From assembly GCF_010015585.1 (NCBI RefSeq), contig NW_022985079.1, positions 392,196 through 419,645 on the forward strand: 27,450 nucleotides of DNA, in the 5' to 3' direction. Below are positions 1 to 9,192 of this stretch, piece after piece. This stretch comes from Eremomyces bilateralis CBS 781.70. Its lineage: Eukaryota; Ascomycota; Dothideomycetes; Eremomycetales; Eremomycetaceae. A program made the translations under genes and the position numbers. The notes under the pieces are model-generated. The model was not told the origin of the DNA. It did no database searches and saw only the letters and a list, made by a program, of their open reading frames with translations. Numbering within the stretch: position 1 is the first letter of the stretch; the number at the start of each line of letters is the position of its first letter.

Positions 1-281
1 AGCAGACCCACTGGGTCCGGGATACCCGTAGATCCCAGGAAACATGGTAGCGCTCGAAATATCGTCGATGTTGCTGAATCCGTTGATACCAGCGTCGGTG
101 AACCCACTGGAGGTAGCAGACTGGTTGACATAGGAGTACCCGTCCAGGGGAGTGGCAGTGAGCGTGCCAAGCGGAGCAAACCCACCGGGGCCGGGATACC
201 CGTAGATCCCAGGAAACATGGTAGCGCCCGAAATATCGTTGACGTTACCGAATTCGTTGATACCAGCGTCGGTGAACGCAA
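1..281 (-). repeat. Tandem duplication, 174 bp period (58 codons), in the C2H2 gene tail
   Basis: Positions 1-106 and 175-281 match at most bases, offset by exactly 174 bp, so the reading frame is kept. Both copies encode a segment beginning FTDAGIN and containing ATMFPGIYGYPGP. Differences are mainly third-base or conservative changes, so the duplication is not brand new. The window cuts the array, so more copies may lie to the left. Confidence 0.85.
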
Positions 282-762
282 GGTTTATGGGCGGGGAGCC
301 AAGATAGTTAGACTGGGCAGGCAGTGTAGCGTTCAGACCGCTAGAAAGTCCACCGGAACCATCGAGGAACCGGAACACATCACCCGATCCGTTGTTGTAA
401 GTGTCCGCATCACGAGCCGTGATAGCCTCGTCGAACGGGGCAGGGGTCTGTAGTACAAGGCTGCCAGTGGATACGGACGCAGACTCTGCGGTTCGGTGAA
501 CTTTCATGTGCCGTTTCAGCCCGTCCTTCCGTGGAAAAGGGCGCCCGGGGCCAGAAACATGTCGAGCGCATCCAAAGACCGGACACCAAAATTGCTGTGT
601 CCGCTCGTGGATTGAGTTGATGTGACGCTGTCGGTCATGCTCGTGGGCGAAGGTCTTGTGGCACCCTTGCCAATTGCAAGGGAACTTCGTGGGCCTAGCG
701 TCCTTCTCGATGCGGCTAGAGGACGTGTCATTGGTGTAACTGGTCCGAGAAGGAGCGGTGGC
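1..762 (-). CDS. C2H2 zinc-finger transcription factor, partial (C-terminal part runs off the left edge)
   Basis: An open minus-strand frame runs from an upstream TAA (763-765) through the left edge without a stop. It encodes two fungal-type C2H2 fingers. The first (about 600-690) reads CNWQGC...HINSIH. The second (about 500-590) reads CPVFGC, a long basic loop with RPFPRKDGLKRHMKVH, then a Ser/Thr-rich, Gly/Pro-rich tail. This paired-finger arrangement is common in uncharacterised fungal nuclear DNA-binding proteins. The tail holds a 35-residue repeat present twice (separate entry). The 5' end is unresolved: the TAA implies an intron just upstream, with a possible donor GTATGC near 827 and several possible AG acceptors, and I could not fix the phase. 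A MITE sits about 50 bp farther upstream. I infer a nuclear regulator; target genes are unknown. Confidence 0.72.
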
Positions 763-893
763 TTACCTGTGCCCTTGCTTAGGCAGGGGGAGCCGGGGAG
801 ATTGGGTGATGTGAGAAGAGGCATACCTGCTTGAGAGTTAAAAAAAAAACCAGATAATCCCTACCCCAATTCGGCCCTGCCATCAGTACAGGG

Positions 894-1384
894 TAGGGCT
901 GGACACGAATATTCGACTATTCGTATTCGTACGAATATTCGTAGTCGAATACGAATAAAATTTAGAATTTCCGCTTACTAATATTCGTACGAATAATATT
1001 CGCATTATTCGTAATTATTCGTAATTATTCGTCTATCTCTGAAGCTATTTCCATGTATCTCGCATCGGAGAGATGGTCGACAGAGAGCTTTAAGCTGGGG
1101 TCACTTGGCTTGCTGAATCGTCAGGAGTGATCAATTCGACGCTATTGATATGCTTTGTATCTCTTAGAGCTCAAATCCTCCAGATCGTGTTCGGGTAAAC
1201 AAAAGTCGCGACTGTTGGGCATTCATTCATTGGCTCGGCTTTTGCCGAATAAGTCTTGGCATTATTTACGAATATTCGCGAATAATACGAATAAAACGTC
1301 TCAAAACTTAGTCGAATACGAATAATCGTTCAAGAGGAAAAGTCGAATACGAATAGCCAAAATCCTTATTCGTGTCCAGCCCTA
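894..1384. mobile_element. hAT-like MITE, 491 bp copy
   Basis: Ends are perfect 18 bp terminal inverted repeats (TAGGGCTGGACACGAATA), flanked by a perfect 8 bp target duplication GTACAGGG at 886-893 and 1385-1392. An 8 bp duplication with TAGGG ends is the hallmark of hAT superfamily DNA transposons. No transposase is encoded: the interior is AT-rich and built at both ends from many direct and inverted ATTCG/CGAAT motifs, typical subterminal repeats. It is therefore a non-autonomous element that needs a transposase from elsewhere. It lies upstream of the C2H2 gene at the left edge, in its 5' region or first exon. Confidence 0.93.
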
Positions 1385-1392
1385 GTACAGGG

Positions 1393-1890
1393 CCGCTCTT
1401 GCTGGATGACGTGTCGCGAGGATGCCATTGGAGAATCTCGCTGGTGCCCTGAACAAGTAGGGCAATGGTTCGCTTGGTGGAATGATATGCCAGCACGAAT
1501 AGTGATGGGGAAGGGAACCGTAGAATAAATAGCCAAGTCGTTTGACCGTGAAACGAGGGGGAGCAACTGCATTTATGTCAAATTACTCGAGAGAAATCTG
1601 TCCAGTTCCGGACAGTACACGCCCACCCTACTAATACCTTTTACTGTCCTGCTCCATCCACACACTACAACCTGCCATTTGCGGCCCTTTGCCAACAAAG
1701 ATATCTTGCAACAAAGGTCACCTTCTGCCATGCAGACGAAGTCAACAAAACTCCCAGCGACCAGACTACTATATTCGTAGCACACGACTATACAAGTACG
1801 CCGGCGGTATCCCTCATCGGGGATATTCTCGCCTTCTGCATAGGTCTGCCCTTAGACCGAAACTAGAAACTTGGTATCCCGCGTCCAGAT
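1393..1890. other. Intergenic, no supported gene
   Basis: About 500 bp between the MITE and the ankyrin gene. Short ORFs on both strands lack recognisable domains. On the minus strand, an open frame at about 1385-1496 would continue into the MITE-flanking sequence if the element and one target duplication were absent, so it may be 5' exon or leader of the C2H2 gene. An in-frame TAG at 1864 precedes the ankyrin gene start. Confidence 0.5.
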
Positions 1891-3348
1891 ATGAGCCCTC
1901 GGCAAAACGATACCTCTGGCGCTCGCTACCTGAAATGTAGCCTCACCGGACTGCTCAAGTGTGACCAATGCTTAAAAACCTTTCCTACGAAGGGGAAATT
2001 CAGGTTCGAAAATATCGCCATTATCTCGAGAGGCACTCGCTAATTGCTTCCCAGCCGCCATTATAATAAACATACAAAACCCCATCGGTGCAACGACTGT
2101 GGGAGAGGATTTGGACTCAATGGTGATCTTAAGCGGCATGCCAAAATACATCAACTCGTCAACTTTCCCTTCCACTGCAATGTTTCCGGATGCCGGTTCA
2201 AAGGGGCTACGAGAAAGGATAATCTGCGAAGACACATTCGTGCCCGCCATAGACTTAATGAGTTCCACGGGGAAAAGATACAGCAAGAGGACATCGAACC
2301 ACTTTGCAACCAGGCACAATTGGAGGTTAAGGAACTGATCGGCGACTCTACTGTGCCCGTAGCCGTGCAATCCGGGAACGATATAGTACTGCGCTCGCTT
2401 ATCGATCTCGGGTTCGACCTTACGACAAGATTCGATCACGGCAGAACGGCACTTCACATTGCCGCAGTCAAAGGCAGTGATGTTGCCGTACGAATACTCC
2501 TTAATGCCCGGGCCAACACCGAAGCTAGAGACGATCTAGACAGAACCGCACTGCATGAAGCAGCATATCAAGGACATCATAACGTTGTGGATCTACTTCT
2601 GCAGGCAGGAGCAGGGATTCATCATAGGGATCACAGAGAGGACACCGCGCTCCATCTCTCTGCTGCCAGCGGTCATAGTCTTGTTACAAGGTCTCTTCTG
2701 CAGAAGGGAGCTAAACCAGATGCACAGTCACGGAGAGGAGAAACGGCACTATACCGAGCGATCCAGAATGGACACGAAGATGTTTCCAATCTACTGCTAG
2801 ATCATGGGGCATCCCCCACAATTGTGTCAAATGCGTCGCGGGCGGCACTGTACTTTGCGTGCAAGGCCGGAAGCGAGAAATTACTTGAACGGCTGCTTCG
2901 AGAAACGCCGGATGGACCAAGCATGGCTCGCAAACAGAGGTTCCTCGTTCGTGCAGTCAGGCATGGCAATGAAGATGCGACAAGGGTGCTTCTCAAAGTA
3001 GGGGCGAATGTTAATTTGAAAGGACATCAAACCGGCTGTACTCCGCTCGAGTGGGCGGCGATGAGAGGAAATGAATCCATGATGCGACTGCTTCTTGAAA
3101 ATGGACCAACCGTCAAAGGCCTCACCGGCGCACTTCAATGGGCCGTAGTACGGGGTAATGAGAAGGTGATACGTCCACTTCTCGAAAGCGGGGCAGACGT
3201 GAACGAGGCGGACAAATGGGGCAGGACAGCGCTTCATACCGCTTCTAATCGCGGCCATACAGACATCATCCGTTTACTTCTTACGAGCGGGGCTGACGCA
3301 AACCGAGCTGACAACGGGGGGCCAAACACCGCTCTACCAAGCTTCTAA
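1891..3348 (+). CDS. Three C2H2 zinc fingers plus ankyrin-repeat protein, end altered by a G-run
   Basis: Exons are 1891-2003 and 2055-3348; the 51 bp intron has branch GCTAAT and acceptor CCAG. ATG 1891 is the first after an in-frame TAG at 1864. The intron splits the first finger: joining restores CDQCLKTFPTKGKFSRHYNKH. Finger two is CNDCGRGF...HAKIH, finger three CNVSGC...HIRARH (residues about 23-105). About ten ankyrin repeats follow (TALHIAA, TALHEAA, TPLEWAA, TALHTAS cores) to residue 468. The last repeat is cut by a TAA at 3346. One base fewer in the six-G run at 3316-3321 would continue a textbook repeat to TAA 3407. Ankyrin stacks bind proteins and the fingers suggest DNA binding, so I infer a regulator; partner and target are unknown. 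Confidence 0.85.
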
Positions 3349-3602
3349 AGACGGCTATACAGACATTGTCAGTTTACTCCTCGAGAGCGAGGCAGATGTT
3401 GTGCGATAATGGAGATTTCGCCAAGTCAGGTGATTTGTATAGGGATACAATGGGAAAGCACCGTGAGATACAAAGAAGAAGGCGTATAGATTTATCTTGA
3501 TCCTAATGAGTGTATCAACTAGAGGGATATGTTGAAATTAGGTGAAATTACTTGCTTGATTATTCTAAGATGTAGAAGACGCTGGAAAGATTTGCGCCGA
3601 GG

Positions 3603-4934
3603 AATTCAACCAATCTCCGCATCGATGGACGAAACCGGGCCGAGTAGCAGGAAAAACTCCTGCTTATTATCGACGAGATCAGTATGCTGGGTGCGCGGAC
3701 GCTGTATATAATGAACGAGCAACTGTACAGACTTCGAGGGTATACGGACGACTTTGGCGGCATCCCGATTATTATCTTCTGCGGGGATTTCCGGCAGTTC
3801 CGTCCGGTCCAAGAGCGGTCGATCCTTCTCCCTAGCCATGCTATTTCGTAGACCGACGATACATCCTTCCGAGCAGAGCAGAGGCACCAGCACGATAAAG
3901 CGCACGCGCTATAGAACAAGTTTACCATAGTCGTGATGCTCGACGAACAGGTCCGTGCGGCTGGAGACCCACGACTCCAGCAACTCCTTAGGCGGATCCG
4001 GCACGGCGTACAAGATCAGTCCGATATGGATTTTCTGAACGACACGTGCTACCAGGAAGGTCGACGCATCCCATGGGAGTCCGGCATAACGGTAATCACG
4101 CCGCTGAATCGGAACCGCTGGAATCTGAACCTCGAAGCTATGCTATCCTTCCAACGCCAAAGGCAAGGCGTACTTCGGATTTTCATGTCTGAGCATAAGT
4201 GGAAAGATGGCCAGCCTACGGAGGAGGAGGCCCTGATGCTGTTAAGTCAGGGGGACGACAGCGCCGTTCCCGTCCCAGCTATCTTCATGTTCGTCCCGGG
4301 GATGCCCATCGCCGTAAACCAAAACACCCACCAAGGCCTGAAGCTGGTCAATGGCGCCCGCTATACGGCATTAGACGTCGTCCTCGACCAGGCATTCCCC
4401 GGGCATCGCGTCAACGCCGATACCATACTCTACTTCGGGCCTCCGGCCGGGATCGTGCTGGCGACCGAGACGACGAGAGAGTGTAACTTCGTCGGCATGG
4501 CAGCCGGCACCATCCTCCTAACGCCCGTCAGCGTCAAAATTGACTGCCAGAGAAAGCGGCCGTAGCAGATGCACGACGTCAGCCGGCGAGGATTGCCGTG
4601 CGCAGCGGCGTTCGTATACACGGATTATAAGGTGCAAGGAAAGACGTTGGACCGAGTGGCGCTGGAACTTCGCGGCGCGAGGACGACGAACGTCGATGGC
4701 CAGGCCGTCCCCAGTCAATGCGATGCCTACGGCCTATACGTGCAACTGTCGCGCTGCCCATCGCTAGATGGGATTATGCTCCTGTCTCGAGCGCGGGAAA
4801 GAGACATTATCGGCAATCGAGTGCCCGATAACATAGTCGCCGCCGAGAATAGGCTAGAACGACTAAGCGAGGGGACGATTCGAGACGCAGAACGTTGGGA
4901 CTGGTCATCAGAGGAGGGACAGACGGTATATTAA
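3603..4934 (+). pseudogene. PIF1-family helicase remnant (Helitron type), C-terminal portion
   Basis: A single frame from about 3612 to the TAA at 4932 encodes the rear of a PIF1/RecD-like 5'-3' DNA helicase. It shows the Walker B motif LLIIDEISML (about 3657), motif III FCGDFRQFRPV (about 3773), then a conserved block (ITPLNRNRWNLN, VNQNTHQGLKLVNGARY) and the C-terminal YVQLSRC helicase motif (about 4738). The Walker A half is absent. Four TAG codons interrupt the frame (3645, 3849, 3912, 4563), each where I recall tryptophan in relatives, as expected of G-to-A change in TGG; at least five other TGG codons survive. Such helicases are carried by fungal Helitron rolling-circle transposons, but no Rep domain is visible here. 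Non-functional as it stands. Confidence 0.85.
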
Positions 4935-5441
4935 GGGGAAGCAAATGCGGCCTAGATATATTAAGTAAACCAGGCATTGGCTAGCGGAGCGCAAATAGAG
5001 CGAGGGACATTGAAAACCGACCCTTTGTAACATTGATCGCTTAACGATGGGGAGACCTCGCCTTCTGTTTTTCTCGCATCCCTCCTCTTTTTCTCGAGAC
5101 TTTATGATCGGAGTCAGTTTCGGCGATCAGAGCCAAGTCTCGACGGTCGGAGTTAGTCTTAACGACCGGACTTAGTCAGGCGCAGAGTCAGAATCCGGCG
5201 GTGTCTGCCGACGCGAAGTGGACGCTGTGGAGCGTGTTGTAGTTTCATAGTTCGTTCCAATCATATCATACGGGCTAAAGCGGGCGGCGACGGCGATGTC
5301 GACGAAGGGAACGAAGGAATGAATGGATTCCTACTCCCTCCAGCCAATCGCTCTAGTCGATGTGGGAAACTTGCTGACTGATATATACATGTCTGGGCAT
5401 GCCATTTGGATTGTCGACGAAGGTTGGGGTAGGAGGAGTAC
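4935..5441. other. Non-coding stretch downstream of the helicase remnant
   Basis: No ORF with a recognisable domain. From about 5100 to 5210 there are loosely repeated GGTCGGAGT/GGACTTAGTC-type motifs. It may be the 3' non-coding part of the Helitron-like element that carried the helicase. Confidence 0.4.
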
Positions 5442-5486
5442 AAATCACGTGAAACTCACGTGAATATCATGTGATTTAAGGTCTAG
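5442..5486 (+). mobile_element. Candidate Helitron 3' terminus: hairpin followed by CTAG|T
   Basis: An 11 bp imperfect inverted repeat (AAATCACGTGA at 5442-5452, TCATGTGATTT at 5467-5477, one mismatch) encloses a further TCACGTGA palindrome (5456-5463). Five bases later come CTAG (5483-5486) and a T. Helitrons end in a short hairpin just before CTRR and insert 5' of a T, so this fits, 550 bp downstream of and in the same orientation as the PIF1 remnant. The matching 5' TC end was not found, so the call is tentative. Confidence 0.4.
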
Positions 5487-5576
5487 TTAGAAGTTTGTTG
5501 TCTCCCCTCGTGCGACCAAAGACCTTACGGAACTTCGTTCCTCCAGGCATGCACGTATTCCAGACAACGTCACTAC

Positions 5577-5700
5577 TAGGGCTGGACACGAATATTCGAC
5601 TATTCGTATTCGTACGAATATTCGTAGTCGAATACGAATAATCGTTCAAGAGGAAAAGTCGAATACGAATAGCCAAAATCCTTATTCGTGTCCAGCCCTA
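5577..5700. mobile_element. hAT-like MITE, 124 bp deletion derivative of the 491 bp copy
   Basis: Same 18 bp terminal inverted repeats, with its own perfect 8 bp target duplication GTCACTAC at 5569-5576 and 5701-5708, so it transposed as a unit. Its left 65 bp equal 894-958 and its right 76 bp equal 1309-1384, overlapping by the 17 bp TAGTCGAATACGAATAA that occurs twice in the long copy. Length is exactly 491 minus 367. It lies at the edge of the RecQ-like helicase remnant. Confidence 0.93.
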
Positions 5701-5708
5701 GTCACTAC

Positions 5709-6300
5709 GTGTCTACGTCCTTGACACTAGGGTTTGACAGCAAATCATGAAACTCGTCGCTAACTGCTTGCTCAGGACTCATCAAGATATGGGTGTATAA
5801 TCCAGCTGCAATCCCCTTTAACAGGTTCGGATTCGTGCGCTTGGTCTCCGCTGTAACAAGGCAAGGCCTGACCTCTTCTGCTCCTCTCCAAGCTTGCTTA
5901 AAGGAATCAACTGGATAACAATTCTGCCAATAAAGATTGGGATAGCATGGAAGATAATGCTCTTCCCAAAACCAGTCTTAGCAGAGACAATAGTATCCCC
6001 ATGGCGAAAAACAATTCGTCGAAGAGCCCGAACCTGGTTGATACGTGGGAGCCGACCACCCAGGAGTCGCTGCAAACCATGGAAAGTAAGATCATGCTGG
6101 TATTTGATGTTCTTTCGTATTAGACATGTCTTGACTAGATCTTGCAGTACCGAGCATAACTCTTTCTCTGGTGTCGTTGCAATTATGGATATCCGTTCTT
6201 CAGTTGTTTTCTCGATAGGAAGTGGTTGTACAGAGGCTGGATTCTGGTATGGGGAGGTTTCACGCTGATGAGAGCGGCCTTGCCGGCGCTTCACTCGCAT
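5709..6300 (-). pseudogene. RecQ/DEAD-like helicase remnant (N-terminal ATPase part)
   Basis: The minus-strand ORF 5818-6300 (160 residues) shows a helicase nucleotide-binding start: INQVRALRRIVFRHGD (a motif 0-like Q-region), Walker A AKTGFGKS at residues 107-114, and a motif Ia-like IQLIPLSKLGEEQ at about 135-147. At about 5855 the conserved reading moves to another frame, where CLVTAETKRTNP and HILMSPEQAVSDEF continue to about 5725, so a small indel has broken the gene. The second MITE follows at once and the ATPase Walker B region is not recognisable beyond it. It resembles the superfamily 2 helicases that are often repeated and subtelomeric in Aspergillus-type genomes. Non-functional fragment; host origin assumed. 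Confidence 0.68.
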
Positions 6301-7237
6301 GGAGGCAGATCTGGAGATTGAGCTTTCACATATAACGACACGACAAGTAGTTTTAAAACACTAGTTATAGATTGAACAGTTAGCAAATTGATATTTAAAA
6401 GCCATAGGACGGTTTAACAAACCCTTATCTATATTTCATCAACTTTTGGAGCCCGCGCAACTTTCTCGTATGATGTTATTCGCCATCTCGTCATTTTCAC
6501 CAAATCTCACCATTCACGCGTCCATTCAGGTTTTGCAAGAGTTTCTCAGACGGTATCCAAGACAGTTGCAGTCAGCTGAGTGGCGTTCACGCTAAACATG
6601 GGGCTAATCTGGTTATGGTTTAGCTTAACCAGAGTCATGGCTTGGATACCGTCTGAGCCCAAGCTGAGATAAGCTGGAGCTGTATTTTGTCACGGAATAT
6701 CTGTGGTTCTTGGCATTTCAGCACGGTTTCATTCCGTATTCGATTCTATCCCTAAGTTTCTTTTCTTTTTGGGAAAAGGATCACTATTGTAAATCATAAT
6801 AGCTGCAGGAAGAGTCTGTTTTCGCAGGATTCCTGCTCTTCAATGTCAAGATCAACCTATCTGCGTTGTTTTGGCATCTAACGGTGTTTTCCCACTATAT
6901 CGCTGTACCAATGACCTGATTAAGCGAAGCCGCTATTTATCTCACATATTTCAAGCTCCAGATATGTCTTGGCAAAGTGTTCATACTTCGAGTTTTGATC
7001 AAGCTCCAGATATGAACGCTTTGCATGTCCCACCTGCGAACATATACAGTCCCAAGCCAATCAAGCGCCTGGGCTCTTTGGGTCCATTCTTAGACTGTAG
7101 ATCCGGCAAGCGCCTTGGGAGTGTTCGTGTTTGGTTGCGTCCAGGATCGTGGGACCAGGATCGTGGGAGAGGAGAGTATGTGTGCGAACAGGAGCATGGG
7201 GACAAGATCATGAGAACTGGATTGTGCGCACAGGGTC
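6301..7237. other. Repeat-bearing non-coding region
   Basis: No gene supported. It contains the 113 bp inverted-repeat element (6545-6657). From about 6950 to 7260 there are imperfect direct repeats: CAAGCTCCAGATATG twice, AAGCGCCT twice, CAGGATCGTGGGA-like twice, TGAGAACTGGAT twice. The 132-codon ORF at 6871-7269 is built from these repeats and has no domain. Confidence 0.5.
6545..6657. repeat. 113 bp element with perfect 17 bp terminal inverted repeats
   Basis: CTCAGACGGTATCCAAG at 6545-6561 and its exact reverse complement at 6641-6657, separated by 79 bp. Pairing stops exactly at both outer ends, as in a transposon terminus, and resumes weakly inside. No convincing target duplication is visible, so it may be an old miniature element or a hairpin-forming site. 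The superfamily is not assigned. Confidence 0.6.
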
Positions 7238-7268
7238 GTGAGAACTGGATGGTCGTGGGAACGTCGTG

Positions 7269-7811
7269 ACCAGAGCCAAATTTCCGACCATCACCTCGAA
7301 GGCATCCGTGAGCGGTGCCAGTTTACAGAGCTCGAACAAGTTCGGAACGCAATTACACTCCTTTTCGGAGAGAAAAGCCTCCGTCTTAGGGATATTGGGG
7401 AGCGACTCATTGATATTATTGTAAGGGAGAGCGTCACGAAATTCCTTCCCTACAACAGCTCAATTATCATAGGCCCAGCTTTATTTGGCCGTATACCGCG
7501 TTGCGTGTCAGATATGCCGTTGCACGAAAGAGTGTCTTCATCGGCTCCTTAAATGTGTCCCGCATATTAAAGCCAGCTTTGAGGATACTGGAGTAGTTAG
7601 CGTTGAGCAGACACATCTGGAGGAGCTTATCCAGGAGTTCTCAGTTCATAGACTTGCGTTGCTCTCACATCCAGGATCTGCAAGCGGTAAGAGAGCAATT
7701 ACTATTAAGCGTGCCTCACTCGGTGCATGTCTATTTATTAAAGAAGAAGTGTCGCATTACGCGGGGGTGATGATTAAGCAAGTTCGCTGCTTAAGCTCAG
7801 TTACTGTGTAG
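7269..7811 (+). pseudogene. Broken ORF of unknown family
   Basis: Two overlapping plus-strand frames look like one former coding region. The first (to 7552) holds a charged, helix-like stretch (LEQVRNAITLLFGEKSLRLRDIGE). The second (from about 7480) continues with YLAVYRVACQICRCTKEC, then HLEELIQEFSVHRLALLSHP, and ends at 7811. The handover at about 7480 suggests a single frameshift rather than an intron, as no good splice pair is present. CxxCxC and alternating helical patterns suggest real protein rather than chance. I do not recognise the family; proximity to the helicase remnant makes a repeat-associated origin plausible but unproven. The function is unknown. Confidence 0.4.
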
Positions 7812-8023
7812 ACACAACGCATGTTGATATTGACGATTCCCATTCTATCGAAGAGTGTCCTCTAGCTAGCTAAACCGTTGAAGATAGGCAAATACATAGG
7901 AGAAGAGTGAGCAGTCCTAAATAGGCTTAGCCTAGGGGTACGGTAATGGGCAGAGAATGGAATGTTAGGTGGCAGTAAAACCAACAGGGGCATCTTGCGA
8001 CAGGAAGATCATCTGATTTAGCT

Positions 8024-9192
8024 TTATCCCGCACGTTTCGTGCCAGAAATAAAAACGACGTTGATCATCATGTCTACCCCTTGACAGGCAGTTCGAACAG
8101 CGTCCAACTGCGCTTGGGCGTTAGATCGCGAGTAGCCGCCCTCGCATATCAAGAAATGTCGAATCATATCCAACCCATCCACCCATTTCCATTCATCTAC
8201 TGGTATGGGGATTTCTCCAACCTTGATATCGTCAAAACCTGTCTCCAGCATAAGGCCGTCCAGGCAATCGGCGTCACGAAGGTCGATGCCCAGCTGCCGC
8301 AGTAGGCAGGAGATCTCCGATTGGAAGGCTGATAGTATGTTGTTTCCGTCGGGAATTTCGGGAAAGAGGTTCGGGATCTCCAATTCAATCCGCCCACCTT
8401 GTGATAATCCGCTTAAAAGAGAACTCAAGTTAGCCGGGAAGCTTTGACGGAGGAGAAGTGACATACTTGTACATGTTCTATAGCGCGGCGCGCCAGCATT
8501 TCGGATAGAAGTTGCGCAAATGTATAACATCGTAGTGCTTAACCAGCTCGACTTCGGCATCGTCAAGACGGAACTCCAGATTTGTAGGCAGTTTGTCGTT
8601 AACAATGGGGACTATGTCAATAGCCTCGACGGTCGAATTAGGATTCGCTATAGCGACTTTTCCATGTCAGCTGCCGCTACGGAGGCTCCAGATGGACTGA
8701 CTTACAATCTGTTGCCCAATTCGCTTCAGGTCCGGCTTCCATGTCAATGACCCTTAATCCCCCCGAGTTGGGGTATGGCCCAGCGAGGAACCGCATGTAG
8801 CTCTGTAATATACGGTGGCGGAGTGTGTCTAAGCGCCGGCTGCTGAGATTGGTGGGGAACGGATACCCGGTCTCTAGGAAGACCAAGCCACATGGGCCGT
8901 CATGCTCGGTGTACCCGATCAAATCGGCCTCAGTTGAAGTATCAAAGGAGTTGTACGATTGAAGCGTGGTGCCACCCATCGATTCCGGCCCTTCTGAGCA
9001 CTCAGTGTGTGGGGTCGACTCGCTTGCTGAGCACTCAGTGTTTGCCGAAGGCATCCCACGGCACACCCAAGATAATCTCTGATCGGGATGATTTGGAAGA
9101 ATTTCGCGAACCAGACGGCGAACCAGAAGGCGATCCAGAAGGCGATCCAGAGTTCTTGAAAGAGGAGGGCATATGGACAAAATGAAAACAAT
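8024..9192 (-). pseudogene. LaeA-like SAM-dependent methyltransferase, interrupted by a TAG
   Basis: Exons (minus) are 9192-8706, 8656-8467 and 8411-8024. Introns are 49 bp (GTAAGT, branch GCTGAC) and 55 bp (GTATGT, branch GCTAAC), with phases that fit. The spliced frame reads RLDTLRHRILQSYM, then the SAM-binding region VIDMEAGPEANWATD-FA, the acidic-loop equivalent EFRLDDAE, DVIHLRNF, then GGRIELEIPNLFPE and the typical C-terminal GFDDIKVGEIPIP. Motif I is degenerate: relatives have GxGxG, here two glycine positions are Glu. A TAG at 8478-8480 lies between IHLRNF and the GGRIELE motif; skipping it would need a weak GTTATA donor that removes the conserved segment. Probably a dead small-molecule-type methyltransferase. 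ATG choices are 9180 or 9078, or none: the frame is continuous with the next gene. Confidence 0.72.
9106..9153 (-). repeat. Four 12 bp tandem units inside exon 3
   Basis: Units GCGAACCAGACG, GCGAACCAGAAG, GCGATCCAGAAG and GCGATCCAGAGT. The 12 bp period keeps frame, encoding LDRL/LVRR-type units in the spliced frame. It is probably replication slippage at the joint between the membrane segment and the methyltransferase. Confidence 0.8.

Noticed and set aside
901-1340. Dense ATTCG/CGAAT palindromes considered as a CRISPR-like or satellite array
   Set aside because: They are irregularly spaced subterminal repeats within a TIR/TSD-bounded MITE, not unit-spacer arrays.
3560-3928. Minus-strand ORFs opposite the helicase remnant
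   Set aside because: Shadows of the plus-strand helicase motifs (DEISML, GDFRQF), which carry the real signal.
6871-7269. 132-codon plus-strand ORF
   Set aside because: Made of short imperfect direct repeats, with no domain or splice support.
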